Part shown: one piece after another, positions 7,333 to 14,879 of the stretch
Numbering within the stretch: position 1 is the stretch's first letter
How the letters are laid out: each line of letters opens with the position of its first letter
Source: Campylobacterota bacterium
GTDB taxonomy: Bacteria; Campylobacterota; Campylobacteria; Campylobacterales; Sulfurovaceae
Length of the DNA: 34,228 nucleotides
Reading direction: 5' to 3'
NCBI GenBank assembly: GCA_022600655.1
Contig: JAHZJZ010000216.1
Location: 1 to 34,228, forward strand
Position numbers and translations under genes: made by a program
Notes under the pieces: model-generated
Database searches by the model: none
What the model saw: the letters and a program-made list of their open reading frames with translations, nothing else
What the model was told of the DNA's origin: nothing

Positions 7333-7569
7333 ATGCAAGATTTATTAAAAAGAATTACAATAGACTCAGAAATATGTCATGGTAAACCATCCATTCGAGG
7401 TTTACGTTATCCTGTAGAGACGATTCTACAACTTATGAGTAGTGGAATGTCAGTAGATGAAATATTAGAAGACTATGAAGATTTAGAAAAGGATGACATT
7501 ATGGCTACTTTACTATACGCATCTAAATTAACAGAAGTTAAATCTATTTACAAACTTGATGTAGCTTAA
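7333..7569 (+). CDS. DUF433 antitoxin
   Basis: A 78-residue protein of the DUF433 family (VapB45-like). It shows the family pattern ICHGKPSIRGLRYPVETIL (residues 14-32), followed by a winged helix region ending IMATLLYASKL. Its stop overlaps the next start by one base, typical of toxin-antitoxin pairs. The gene is on the strand opposite to nifN and nifE and lies between them, so it is likely an acquired module. Confidence 0.85.
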   Translation: MQDLLKRITIDSEICHGKPSIRGLRYPVETILQLMSSGMSVDEILEDYEDLEKDDIMATLLYASKLTEVKSIYKLDVA

Positions 7570-7922
7570 TGAAATTTATTGTCGATGCTCACCTTCCTAA
7601 AAAGCTATCTCTTCTTTTATCTTGGAAGGGATATGACTCTCTTCATACGCTAGATTTACCAAACAGTAACAGAACTAAAGACAGTGAAATTAATCAAATT
7701 TCACTTAATGAGAAAAGGGTTCTAATATCAAAGGATTTAGATTTTATAGAGTCACTTCTTATCTCAGACAAACCTTATAAACTTATCTATATTGCTACAG
7801 GAAATATTCCTAATAAACAATTATTAGAAATCTTTGGTCAAAATGTAGAAAAGATTGTAAAGTATTTAGAAGATAATCGACTTATAGAGATAACAGGTGA
7901 TAGTATTATTATTAAAGGGTAA
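7569..7922 (+). CDS. DUF5615 PIN-like toxin
   Basis: A 117-residue PIN-like protein (DUF5615), the usual partner of DUF433. The acidic residues expected in the nuclease site are visible in FIVDAHLP (Asp6), in SNRTKDSEI and in ISKDLDF (about residue 56). It probably cleaves RNA when not held by the antitoxin. The two genes form a coupled pair, with no sign of frameshift. Confidence 0.85.
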   Translation: MKFIVDAHLPKKLSLLLSWKGYDSLHTLDLPNSNRTKDSEINQISLNEKRVLISKDLDFIESLLISDKPYKLIYIATGNIPNKQLLEIFGQNVEKIVKYLEDNRLIEITGDSIIIKG

Positions 7923-7968
7923 ACTTCATCCTCATCTCCACGCTGTTAGAAAATGAATGAGAGGAAAT

Positions 7969-8226
7969 TTATTCCCACGGAGCCTCACTCCCCACAACCC
8001 GAAACACAGGATTATTTACAGCAGCACAAACATCAATAGCCAAATTTTCCAGCCCTCCATACGCCCCATAACTTATCTTTTTCTCTTGGTTTACATCGAC
8101 AAAGGCAATCTTCTTTTTTATCGCCGTATAGAGGCTTCGTCCACCTGCTAAAAGAATATCCACATTGTGTTCATCTATCAGCTTGGCCTGTTCATTGGCA
8201 GGTACTTTCATCAAAAATAGGTACAT
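7969..8226 (-). CDS. nifE: NifE C-terminal part, out of frame with the N-terminal part
   Basis: The frame from about residue 8 on continues NifE: VDILLAGGRSLYTAIKKK, VDVNQEKKISYGAYGG and a C-terminal SEAPWE, matching Azotobacter NifE DILIAGGRNMYTAL, DINQER and APWD. Its apparent ATG is internal and probably not a true start. It joins the 8192-9316 frame if one base is removed near 8209, giving about 447 residues. See the finding on the frameshift. Confidence 0.85.
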   Translation of the reverse strand: MYLFLMKVPANEQAKLIDEHNVDILLAGGRSLYTAIKKKIAFVDVNQEKKISYGAYGGLENLAIDVCAAVNNPVFRVVGSEAPWE

Positions 8227-9316
8227 ACTCTTTGGCTATCTCTATATCTTCAAGCGTTGCTTTTCGTATACTGGTGGCTACTACCTCTATGCCTATATCT
8301 TGCAAGGCAGAAGCAATTGACCACGACTTGTTTCCACCTGTGTTTAAAATGGCTTTTTTGCCCTCTAAAATTTTTCGGTAGGGAATGAGCCGTTGCTCTA
8401 ACTTCTCCTCCTCCTCTTTGATTACCTCTTCAGCTTTTTGGCTAAGTGTCTCATCTCCAAAAGCGTTGACAATACTTCGTATGGCATTGCTGGTGTCTCG
8501 CTTTCCATAAAATGAGACCGACACATGAGGAATCTGATACTGCTCTTCCATTTTTCGTGTTAAGGTTATAAGTGATTTGGCACAAACAATGACATTGAGT
8601 TTAGCTGTGTGAGCCATCTGAATCTTCTCTATTCGTCCATCACCTGCCAAAGTTGAGACAATCTTAATACCTATCTTTTCCAACAGAGGAGTATACTCCC
8701 ACATGTCACCTGTAACATTGTAGTCACCAATAAGATTGATACCAAAAGGGTGAATCTCTTCAGGCTCTCGTGTACCGATAAGATGATTTAAAACAGCCTC
8801 ACCACCAAGGCGTGAACCCAAGTTTTTACCACCCACAAACCCAGGAGCATGAACCACAACAATAGGAATTTTATACTTCTCTTCCATACGCATGGCGATA
8901 TTGTCCATATCATCACCAATCATCGCTGTTACACAGGTCTCATAGACAAAAATCGCTTTGGGTTTTTTATGTTCGGCAATGTACTCAATGCTCTTTTCAA
9001 GCTTTTCATGACCACCGAAAATGACATCATTGGTCGTAATATCGGTGTAATAACCTAGAGGCGTATTGTCCTCCCCCTCATAACTGGTCAGTGTTGCTCT
9101 GGTCTCCCATGAAGCCCCTTGACAAGTAGCAGGTGCATGAACCAAATGAGCAGCATCGGCATAAGGAAAAAGGGCTATCTGAGCCCCCTCAAAAGCACAC
9201 CCACCAGAAGTCGCCCCTGGTTTAGGTTTGTCACAACCACCCTTTTTATCTTTGTCTTTATTGTGGGTACAAGAGGATTCGTTTAAAAGTTCTTTTATCA
9301 GTTTTCGGTTTACCAT
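8192..9316 (-). CDS. nifE: NifE N-terminal part, frameshifted FeMo-cofactor scaffold subunit
   Basis: NifE pairs with NifN as the scaffold for FeMo-co assembly. Residues 1-369 align without difficulty to NifE: ELLNESSCTHNKDKDK, CDKPKPGATSGGCAFEGAQI, then YETCVTAMIGDD and GDYNVTGDMWE. The frame then runs into CQ-stop, while the family's last 80 residues continue in another frame. One extra base in GATGAAAGTACC, or in the adjacent T5 run, accounts for the break. Its sigma-54 promoter matches the window's consensus exactly. An SD of GGAGT lies upstream of the ATG. Because nifN and the rest of the cluster are intact, an assembly error or a very recent mutation is as likely as a true pseudogene. 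Confidence 0.92.
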   Translation of the reverse strand: MVNRKLIKELLNESSCTHNKDKDKKGGCDKPKPGATSGGCAFEGAQIALFPYADAAHLVHAPATCQGASWETRATLTSYEGEDNTPLGYYTDITTNDVIFGGHEKLEKSIEYIAEHKKPKAIFVYETCVTAMIGDDMDNIAMRMEEKYKIPIVVVHAPGFVGGKNLGSRLGGEAVLNHLIGTREPEEIHPFGINLIGDYNVTGDMWEYTPLLEKIGIKIVSTLAGDGRIEKIQMAHTAKLNVIVCAKSLITLTRKMEEQYQIPHVSVSFYGKRDTSNAIRSIVNAFGDETLSQKAEEVIKEEEEKLEQRLIPYRKILEGKKAILNTGGNKSWSIASALQDIGIEVVATSIRKATLEDIEIAKEYVPIFDESTCQ

Positions 9317-9350
9317 TGTTACTCCGATATCTATCGTTTATAAAATGGTA

Positions 9351-9365
9351 TGCAAGAACTGTTCC
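9351..9365 (-). promoter_or_regulatory. Sigma-54 promoter of nifE
   Basis: Minus strand GGAACAGTTCTTGCA, an exact GG-N10-GC element identical to that of the gene at 33524. The expected start is near 9341, about 25 bp before the ATG. Confidence 0.9.
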
Positions 9366-9429
9366 CTACTTCACATCACAATACTTAAGCCCCTCCAATT
9401 CATTTATAAAACGGCTTTGACCCCTATTT
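9366..9429 (-). pseudogene. Remnant of a leucine-rich-repeat gene 3' end
   Basis: The minus strand encodes LEGLKYCDVK then a stop. The intact LRR gene at 10198 ends in RGLEYCDVE. The DNA identity continues into the adjacent sigma-54 promoter. An in-frame stop codon lies about 20 codons upstream, so only the tail of the gene survives. It marks the left junction of the region holding the toxin-antitoxin genes. Confidence 0.6.
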
Positions 9430-9571
9430 TATTTAAAAATATTGTTTTATTTTTAATGGAACTAAATGATACTTAATATGTCTACACTAAAGCATACACA
9501 AAAATAAACATCACCACACTCTCAACAACTTTTTGATATACTTAAAACAAAACTAAAGTAAAGGCTAAAAG

Positions 9572-9814
9572 ATGACCATTACACTGAATGTTCCAAATGA
9601 ACAGTTATTTGATAGAATATTATGGCTTTTAAATCGTTTTAAAAGTGATGGTTTAGAGATAATTACAAGTAGACAAAAAAATTCAAAAGTAGATAACTTA
9701 CGGTTAAAGCATTTTGAACAAATTATTAATACTAAAAGTGAAAACAGTATTAAAGTAGATGAACATATAATTTTAAATCCTCATAATGAATTAAGCAATG
9801 ATATATCTCGATAG
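9572..9814 (+). CDS. VapB-like antitoxin
   Basis: An 80-residue protein that begins MTITLNVPNEQLFDRILWLL, resembling small antitoxins that accompany PIN toxins. Its end overlaps the next start by 17 bases. I assign the role mainly from that pairing; the family itself is not certain. It is oriented against the surrounding nif genes. Confidence 0.6.
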   Translation: MTITLNVPNEQLFDRILWLLNRFKSDGLEIITSRQKNSKVDNLRLKHFEQIINTKSENSIKVDEHIILNPHNELSNDISR

Positions 9815-10076
9815 TAATGTTTTAATCTATGCTACACTCTCTATCGTTGATACACCAAGCCAACAAGAAAAAGCCATAGAGATACTTAAAGAACTTATTA
9901 ATAATGAGACATTATTGCTTTCAAATTTAAATCTTTTAAAATATGCTTTTAAGAACTCTTTTGATTTATATCATGTTGTTTTTGCTAATGCTCATAACTG
10001 TCAAAAGATTATTACTTTTGATAAAGGTTTTAAAAAGTTTAGAAACAGTTGTGATATTGAAATTGAAGTTCTGTAG
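9798..10076 (+). CDS. PIN-domain toxin, apparently shortened by an internal deletion
   Basis: The N-terminus MIYLDSNVLIYA carries the first PIN aspartate (Asp4/5 region). The C-terminal third has the FDLYHVVFANAHNCQKIITF and DKGFKKF segments usual at the end of VapC-like proteins. At 92 residues it is about 40 to 50 shorter than usual, and the middle segment with the conserved glutamate is missing in frame. It may be inactive. The pair lies between two copies of an LRR-end plus promoter segment. Confidence 0.65.
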   Translation: MIYLDSNVLIYATLSIVDTPSQQEKAIEILKELINNETLLLSNLNLLKYAFKNSFDLYHVVFANAHNCQKIITFDKGFKKFRNSCDIEIEVL

Positions 10077-10180
10077 CTTTCTTCTTTATGAGGAGTAACC
10101 TTACCCCTCAACCACCCACCAAAAAAATAAAAATCAATTATTATTTTAACTAGCAGTTTTGGTTATTAAATACAATAGTA

Positions 10181-10195
10181 TCCAAGAACTGTTCC
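10181..10195 (-). promoter_or_regulatory. Decayed sigma-54 promoter copy with no gene downstream
   Basis: Minus strand GGAACAGTTCTTGGA differs from the nifE promoter only at -12, where GC has become GG. Reading leftwards it faces the plus-strand toxin-antitoxin genes, so it has no coding target now. It lies two bases beyond the LRR gene stop. Confidence 0.6.
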
Positions 10196-10197
10196 TC

Positions 10198-11190
10198 TTA
10201 CTCCACATCACAATACTCAAGCCCTCTTAAAAAAGGTCGTTCTAAAGCACTATTTTGGGCAATATAAAGATTTTTAAGATTTACAAGATTTGTAAATGAT
10301 GCTGGTAGTTCACTAATGTTATTCTCCTCCACATCAAGCTCCAATAATCCTGTTAACTCTCCAATACATTCAGGAAGTTCTCTTAAATTATTGGCAGAGA
10401 CACTCAAATGGTTAAGATTTTTAAGTGCACAAATTCCATCGGGTAACTTTTCTAACCCGTTATTATCAAGCGTCAAGATTTTTAAATCTTCAAGTTGGCT
10501 AATATCAAAATCTAGTTCAGTCAGATTATTATCGTTCAGGTTGAGCCGTATCAACATATCGTGCGACTCTAGTGTAGGCAGGTCTTTAATGGTATTTCCC
10601 TCTAAAAGCAAGGTCTCCAGCTCTTCAATTTGACTAATGGACTTAGGTAGATAACTCAACTTATTATAGGACAGGTCAAGATAGTAGAGTGCTTCCATCG
10701 ATTCAAAAATATCGGGTAACTCTTTTAAATTGTTGGTATCAAGTGACAGATAAAGCAACTTAGAAAGGTTTTTAAACTCAATAGATAGCGACTCCAAAGA
10801 GTTGGTTGCCATACTTAAACGGGTCAATTTGGTGAGTTGATAAAAGCTCTTGGGTAGAACTTTTAGTCGGTTACCATTAAGGTTTAAAATAACCAATGAG
10901 TCCAGTTCACCTATGCTCTGTGGTAACTTTTCAAGTAGATTATCTTGACACTGTAGATTACGCAGTTTTTTTAATTTTCCGATACTCTCAGGCAGTTTTG
11001 TCAGTCGGTTCCCCGAAAGTTTTAGAACACATAAATTACTTAAAACTTCTATAGAGTCAGGGAGTTCTCTCAGTTTTTTTTTAGATAGGTCAAGTACCGA
11101 GAGTTCATCTAGTAATGTGGGTGCTGTAGGAATGGTTGAACTTAGATTATTCGACTTAACCCATCGTATAAAAGCATCATATTGATTCAT
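10198..11190 (-). CDS. Leucine-rich repeat protein in the nifV operon
   Basis: A 330-residue protein made of about twelve 23-residue leucine-rich repeats from about residue 25 to 320, with the bacterial pattern LPxSIxxLxxLxxLxLxxNxL. There is no signal peptide or membrane segment, so it is cytoplasmic and probably a protein-binding scaffold. No catalytic domain is visible. It is the last gene of the operon nifV-GNAT-DUF683-Cys-rich protein-LRR, separated by two bases from the previous gene. A second copy of its 3' end lies upstream of nifE. Its partner is unknown; a nitrogenase assembly or regulatory protein is a reasonable guess. Confidence 0.85.
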   Translation of the reverse strand: MNQYDAFIRWVKSNNLSSTIPTAPTLLDELSVLDLSKKKLRELPDSIEVLSNLCVLKLSGNRLTKLPESIGKLKKLRNLQCQDNLLEKLPQSIGELDSLVILNLNGNRLKVLPKSFYQLTKLTRLSMATNSLESLSIEFKNLSKLLYLSLDTNNLKELPDIFESMEALYYLDLSYNKLSYLPKSISQIEELETLLLEGNTIKDLPTLESHDMLIRLNLNDNNLTELDFDISQLEDLKILTLDNNGLEKLPDGICALKNLNHLSVSANNLRELPECIGELTGLLELDVEENNISELPASFTNLVNLKNLYIAQNSALERPFLRGLEYCDVE

Positions 11191-11192
11191 TG

Positions 11193-11453
11193 TTATATCT
11201 CCTTAAATCGTGCTTGAAATTGGTCGATAAGAAAATCTATCTCTTCATAATCAATGGCTCCAAAATCGACCATATTAAAAAGTGCCATAAGGGGTCGTCT
11301 ACAACAAGTTTTATTGCACTCCGTTACCAATTTCTTGGCTTTTTTATAGGGCAGTTCGGTTGCTTCAAAAATCTCAATGGCTTGTAGAACATTTTTATTA
11401 CCACAATCACAAATAATTTTTTGACCAATCTCCTTTTGGGCTAGAGTTTGCAT
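11193..11453 (-). CDS. Small cysteine-rich protein, possibly Bfd-like iron-sulphur protein
   Basis: The 86 residues contain Cys15, Cys17, Cys46, Cys50 and Cys51. A CDC pair followed about 30 residues later by CNKTCC loosely recalls the CxC...CxxC layout of Bfd-type [2Fe-2S] domains, but the second motif does not fit exactly. It could instead bind another metal. It lies between the DUF683 and LRR genes in the nifV operon. I do not recognise the family with certainty. Confidence 0.6.
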   Translation of the reverse strand: MQTLAQKEIGQKIICDCGNKNVLQAIEIFEATELPYKKAKKLVTECNKTCCRRPLMALFNMVDFGAIDYEEIDFLIDQFQARFKEI

Positions 11454-11466
11454 AAAAATACTTTGT

Positions 11467-11673
11467 CTATTTCAAAAAATCATGTTTTGCTTTAAACTCT
11501 GTCACATCTCTCATCGCAACTTGTACTTTTTCACTCAACGCTAAAAGCTTTTCATAATCTGTCCAGATGGTATCTTCGACAATGTCATGAATCTCTCCTG
11601 CTATTTGGGTTACAATTCTTTTGTATTTTGCGTACTCTTTTTTAATTGCTTTTTGTTCTTCTGTTAATGCCAT
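11467..11673 (-). CDS. CCE_0567/DUF683-type small nif-associated protein
   Basis: A 68-residue all-helical protein. The EIHDIVEDTIWTDYEKLLAL segment (about residues 27-46) resembles the LHDLvEDLP-w signature of DUF683 proteins. These are small metalloproteins encoded in many nif clusters, often near nifX. Function is not established. Here it sits between the GNAT and Cys-rich genes of the nifV operon. Confidence 0.7.
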   Translation of the reverse strand: MALTEEQKAIKKEYAKYKRIVTQIAGEIHDIVEDTIWTDYEKLLALSEKVQVAMRDVTEFKAKHDFLK

Positions 11674-11697
11674 TTTTTATCCTTTTTCATTAAATTG

Positions 11698-11727
11698 TGT
11701 AGGGTGCGTTAGAAAACGCACCCTACA
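11698..11727. repeat. REP-like hairpin TGTAGGGTGCGTT
   Basis: A perfect 13-bp stem (TGTAGGGTGCGTT and AACGCACCCTACA) around AGAA lies between the GNAT and DUF683 genes and contains the GNAT stop codon. The GTAGGGTGCGTTAG core is like REP-type hairpins mobilised by Y1 transposases in many bacteria. In the mRNA it would form a strong intercistronic stem. Confidence 0.65.
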
Positions 11728-12532
11728 ATGCATAAACCATCTCTAAATCTATGCTAGGTTTATTCCCCAAGTAAAGAAGTTGATACCCACTCACCACATC
11801 AAACTTATACGATGTATAGAGGTCAACAATCTCCTTTACCTCGGGAATAAACGCAATAATCTTCTTTAATCCACGGTGGTAAATTACCCCTCGAATGAAT
11901 TTTTCAGCATCACTCAACGCCTCACTCTGCATAATCCAAGGAGAGATTTTTACCACACTACGGTTAAGTGCATAAGAGTGCTGATACCCAAAATCATTAG
12001 AGAGCATAAGCGAAGATTGTTTCATAACAGCTCTAGTAATGTACTCAAATCTATCCTCCCTAAAGGCTCGATAGTCATACTTTTTAAGCGTCTGTTGATA
12101 ATTCTCATTGCTAATGCTTTTGGCTGTAGCGTTAGAAAAGTTAAACGCCACACCCCCACCACTAAAAACAGCCTGTTTAAAAGAGGCATAGCGTTCAAAA
12201 TCTAGCTCTTTAAAAGAGTCTAGTTCATCACTTTTTGCCAAAATTAAAATGGTTCTGTTAGCCTCTATATTGTTAAGCAAGAGTTGAACCAAACGCTTTT
12301 TAAAATCTATCTCGACCCCATCTAAAGTATAAAAGTTATTAATCAAAACCGAATCATAAAAGTCATAAGCTGTAATGAGTGCCAACAGTTTTTTCTCCTC
12401 ATAGAGTCCAAAACAGTAGGTTGGATTTTGAGCGTAGGTGGTCAAAATAAGATTTTTATCGACCACCTTTTGAGCCTCAAATTCCTGCAAATCTGCTGTT
12501 AGACGATTGCCCCGTATCCACCCTATGAACAT
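11723..12532 (-). CDS. GNAT-fold acetyltransferase-like protein
   Basis: The 269 residues look like a two-lobed GNAT protein. The C-terminal lobe with SPWIMQSEALSDAEKFI and the ending YKFDVVSGYQLLYLGN resembles the second domain of YitH/HolE4-type acetyltransferases. A clear acetyl-CoA RxxGxG/A loop is not obvious, so enzyme activity is unproven. The start overlaps the nifV stop by ten bases, so it is translationally coupled to nifV. I know no nif function for this family. Confidence 0.6.
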   Translation of the reverse strand: MFIGWIRGNRLTADLQEFEAQKVVDKNLILTTYAQNPTYCFGLYEEKKLLALITAYDFYDSVLINNFYTLDGVEIDFKKRLVQLLLNNIEANRTILILAKSDELDSFKELDFERYASFKQAVFSGGGVAFNFSNATAKSISNENYQQTLKKYDYRAFREDRFEYITRAVMKQSSLMLSNDFGYQHSYALNRSVVKISPWIMQSEALSDAEKFIRGVIYHRGLKKIIAFIPEVKEIVDLYTSYKFDVVSGYQLLYLGNKPSIDLEMVYAL

Positions 12533-13629
12533 AAGTACAACTCTTTTAACTCTTCACCACTCATTACCGATTTACGCTTGGTCACAATGGCTCGAACTTT
12601 AGGTAATATGGCTTGAACACGCTCTTTGGTAGGGAACATCCCCATCCCTTTAAGATGGTGCAGAAGCGTCGCACTCCCTGAATGTTTTCCAATGGGAAAA
12701 TGGCGACGCAACCCAACCTCTTCGGGCAAAAACGCCTCATAAGCACTCTGTGAGCGAATCATTCCACTCACATGAATACCCGACTCATGCGAAAAGATAT
12801 GCTCACCAACAATGGGGCTACTTGTAGCAATCGGTCGGTTTGATGCTTTAGCAACAGTCTGTACCAAAGCTTTGAGTTTCTCAGGATTAATCTCTCTTTT
12901 TTCACCAAATTGATGGGTAAGCGACATCAAAAGCTGTTCAAATGAGGCATTTCCTGCCCTCTCTCCTAGTCCAATTACTGTGGTATTGGCACTCTTAGCC
13001 CCAGCCTCTATCCCTGCAATGGAGTTTGCCGTAGCCATACCAAAGTCATTGTGGGTATGCATCTCAATATCCAACAGATTTAAAGCACCCAATTGGGCAA
13101 TATTCTCATAAGTCCGATAGGGTGTTAAAATCCCCACCGTATCACAATAACGAAAACGGTCAGCCCCAAGCTCCTTGCCAAAACTCATCAACTCTGCTAA
13201 AAAACCATTGTCAGCCCGACTGGCATCCTCTCCACCGATACAGACAAAAAGCCCCTCTTCTTTAGCAACACTCACCACCTCTTCAAGGTTTCTAAAAAGC
13301 CTCTCTCTATCCCCTTTAAACTTCACATCTATCAAAATATCTGAAACAGGTATAGACAGATCAACAGCTTTTACCCCACAAGAGAGTGAAGCTTCAAGGT
13401 CACCCATGGTAGCACGGTTCCAACTCATAATCTGTATAGGAAGATTGAGATTGAGTATCTCTTTAAGGTCAGTCTGCTCTTTGCTCCCCATAGCAGGAAT
13501 ACCCACTTCAAGCTCATCAACACCACACTCATACAACAGTTCTGCAATGAGCAACTTCTCTTTGGTATTAAAAGCGACATAGGGTGCTTGTTCACCGTCA
13601 CGAAGGGTGGTGTCATTTATGAGTGCCAT
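12523..13629 (-). CDS. nifV: Homocitrate synthase NifV
   Basis: NifV condenses acetyl-CoA and 2-oxoglutarate into homocitrate, the organic ligand of FeMo-co. The 368-residue TIM-barrel has the HMGL signature NDTTLRDGEQAP at residues 5-16. The second signature is MHTHNDFGMATANSIAGIEAG, with its metal-binding His-x-His (about residues 190-192). Length and the nif context favour NifV over LeuA or the lysine-pathway enzyme. It heads a five-gene operon with its own sigma-54 promoter and a good AAGGAA ribosome-binding site. Confidence 0.95.
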   Translation of the reverse strand: MALINDTTLRDGEQAPYVAFNTKEKLLIAELLYECGVDELEVGIPAMGSKEQTDLKEILNLNLPIQIMSWNRATMGDLEASLSCGVKAVDLSIPVSDILIDVKFKGDRERLFRNLEEVVSVAKEEGLFVCIGGEDASRADNGFLAELMSFGKELGADRFRYCDTVGILTPYRTYENIAQLGALNLLDIEMHTHNDFGMATANSIAGIEAGAKSANTTVIGLGERAGNASFEQLLMSLTHQFGEKREINPEKLKALVQTVAKASNRPIATSSPIVGEHIFSHESGIHVSGMIRSQSAYEAFLPEEVGLRRHFPIGKHSGSATLLHHLKGMGMFPTKERVQAILPKVRAIVTKRKSVMSGEELKELYLCS

Positions 13630-13664
13630 TTTGAGTTCCTTGTAGCATGATTTTAGATACTATA

Positions 13665-13679
13665 TGCAAGAGTTGTTCC
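13665..13679 (-). promoter_or_regulatory. Sigma-54 promoter of the nifV operon
   Basis: Minus strand GGAACAACTCTTGCA, an exact GG-N10-GC element. The expected start is near 13655, 26 bp before the nifV ATG. Confidence 0.85.
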
Positions 13680-13700
13680 ACTAGAATTTAAGTTATAATT

Positions 13701-13728
13701 ACTCTTAGAAATGGGAGACTTCAGTCCC
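13701..13728. repeat. Dispersed intergenic repeat copy between nifV and sixA
   Basis: Twenty-eight bases match 17795-17822 with four mismatches; the shared core is GGAGACTTYAGTCCC. The internal GGGA and TCCC can pair. It sits between the divergent nifV and sixA genes. Confidence 0.55.
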
Positions 13729-13760
13729 ACCATGTAAAAACTCTTCTTTAAGGAATTCAA

Positions 13761-14267
13761 ATGAAAAAGTTATACCTCATACGCCACGCCAAATCAAGCT
13801 GGAAAGATTTTACCTTAGATGATTTTGACCGACCCCTAAACAAACGAGGAAAACATGACTCAAAACTGATGGGAGAACTGTTAAAAAGTAGAGCCATAAA
13901 ACCCAACCTCATCATCGCTTCCCCTGCCAAAAGAGCTACCATAACAGCCAACAATATTGCTCAAGAAATTGGATATGCGTTAGAAAACATTGAGTATAAA
14001 GAGAGTATCTATGAAGCTTCTGTTCGTGATTTGATTACGGTTCTAACATCTATTAATGATAAAAATTCGACTATTTTTTTGATTGGACACAACCCCTCCT
14101 TGAACTCATTATTGGACTATTTGGTAAAGCATCATGATATTGAGAATATTGTTACTACGGGGATTGTGGAGATTGATTTTGATATTGAACATTGGAATGA
14201 GATTGCTGAAAATTCTGGGGAGTTTGTTTTGTTTGAATTTCCAAAGAAATATATCTTAGGAGAATGA
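13761..14267 (+). CDS. sixA: SixA-type phosphohistidine phosphatase
   Basis: A 168-residue histidine phosphatase. The catalytic LIRHAKSSW is at residues 5-13 (Arg7, His8). The second Arg is in SPAKRATITA (about residues 54-63), and the second catalytic His is in IGHNPSL (about 112). SixA removes phosphate from histidine phosphotransfer domains. It is divergent from nifV and its 3' end overlaps the Fic gene end by 12 bases on the other strand. No direct nif link is evident. Confidence 0.88.
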   Translation: MKKLYLIRHAKSSWKDFTLDDFDRPLNKRGKHDSKLMGELLKSRAIKPNLIIASPAKRATITANNIAQEIGYALENIEYKESIYEASVRDLITVLTSINDKNSTIFLIGHNPSLNSLLDYLVKHHDIENIVTTGIVEIDFDIEHWNEIAENSGEFVLFEFPKKYILGE

Positions 14268-14879
14268 ACTTTTCTCCTTTAAGCCCTCAAAAATAATCTC
14301 CTCTAATAATTTACTGTCAGCATACTGTACACACTTAATCGAAGCTTTAATATAAGCTCCATTATCAATGGCACTACTATAATCAATCGCTCCATATCCA
14401 TTAAACAGAGCCAACATATCACAATACAACCGTGTAATCCTACCGTTCAACTCATAAAAGGGATGTAAAGCTATTAATTCCCCTTGATAATAGGCTAATT
14501 TTTTAGCAAATAAAACTTTATTATTTTTGACATCTGCTAGATAGTTATCTCTCTGCAACTCTTGAAAAATTCGAGCTGCCTCACTGTTTAGGTATTGAGC
14601 CAAACAAAATTGTGAGTCACCTTTGGTCATGTTGACATCTCTATAGAGTCCTGCAAAATTATAGAGGGATTTAAAAGTTTTTTTATGGAGATTAATAAAG
14701 TAGGTTTCATCTAAAATGGTTATATCACTTAATTGTTGAGTAAGTTGTATGTATGCTTGTTCTAAAAGAGTATTCTCTACTTCATGAATATCTATTGAAT
14801 TTTCTATTCCAAGTCTATTTATAGGAATATCTGTCCCCTCAATATAGATAGAACTATGACTAAAACGATACTTTGACAT
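14256..14879 (-). CDS. Fic-domain toxin (AMP transferase)
   Basis: Fic enzymes usually transfer AMP to hydroxyl groups of target proteins. The active-site motif is HPFYELNGRITR at residues 139-150, compared with HPFx(D/E)GNGRxxR. The catalytic His139 is present but the usual Gly before Asn is Leu, which may alter nucleotide handling. At 207 residues it is the compact class without an internal inhibitory helix. The inhibitory motif is instead on the upstream overlapping gene, as in class I Fic systems such as VbhA/VbhT. Confidence 0.85.
   Translation of the reverse strand: MSKYRFSHSSIYIEGTDIPINRLGIENSIDIHEVENTLLEQAYIQLTQQLSDITILDETYFINLHKKTFKSLYNFAGLYRDVNMTKGDSQFCLAQYLNSEAARIFQELQRDNYLADVKNNKVLFAKKLAYYQGELIALHPFYELNGRITRLYCDMLALFNGYGAIDYSSAIDNGAYIKASIKCVQYADSKLLEEIIFEGLKEKSSFS

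Noticed and set aside
10316..10633. Open frame of 105 codons opposite the LRR gene
   Set aside because: It is a serine-rich shadow of the leucine repeats, with no ribosome-binding site or recognisable domain.
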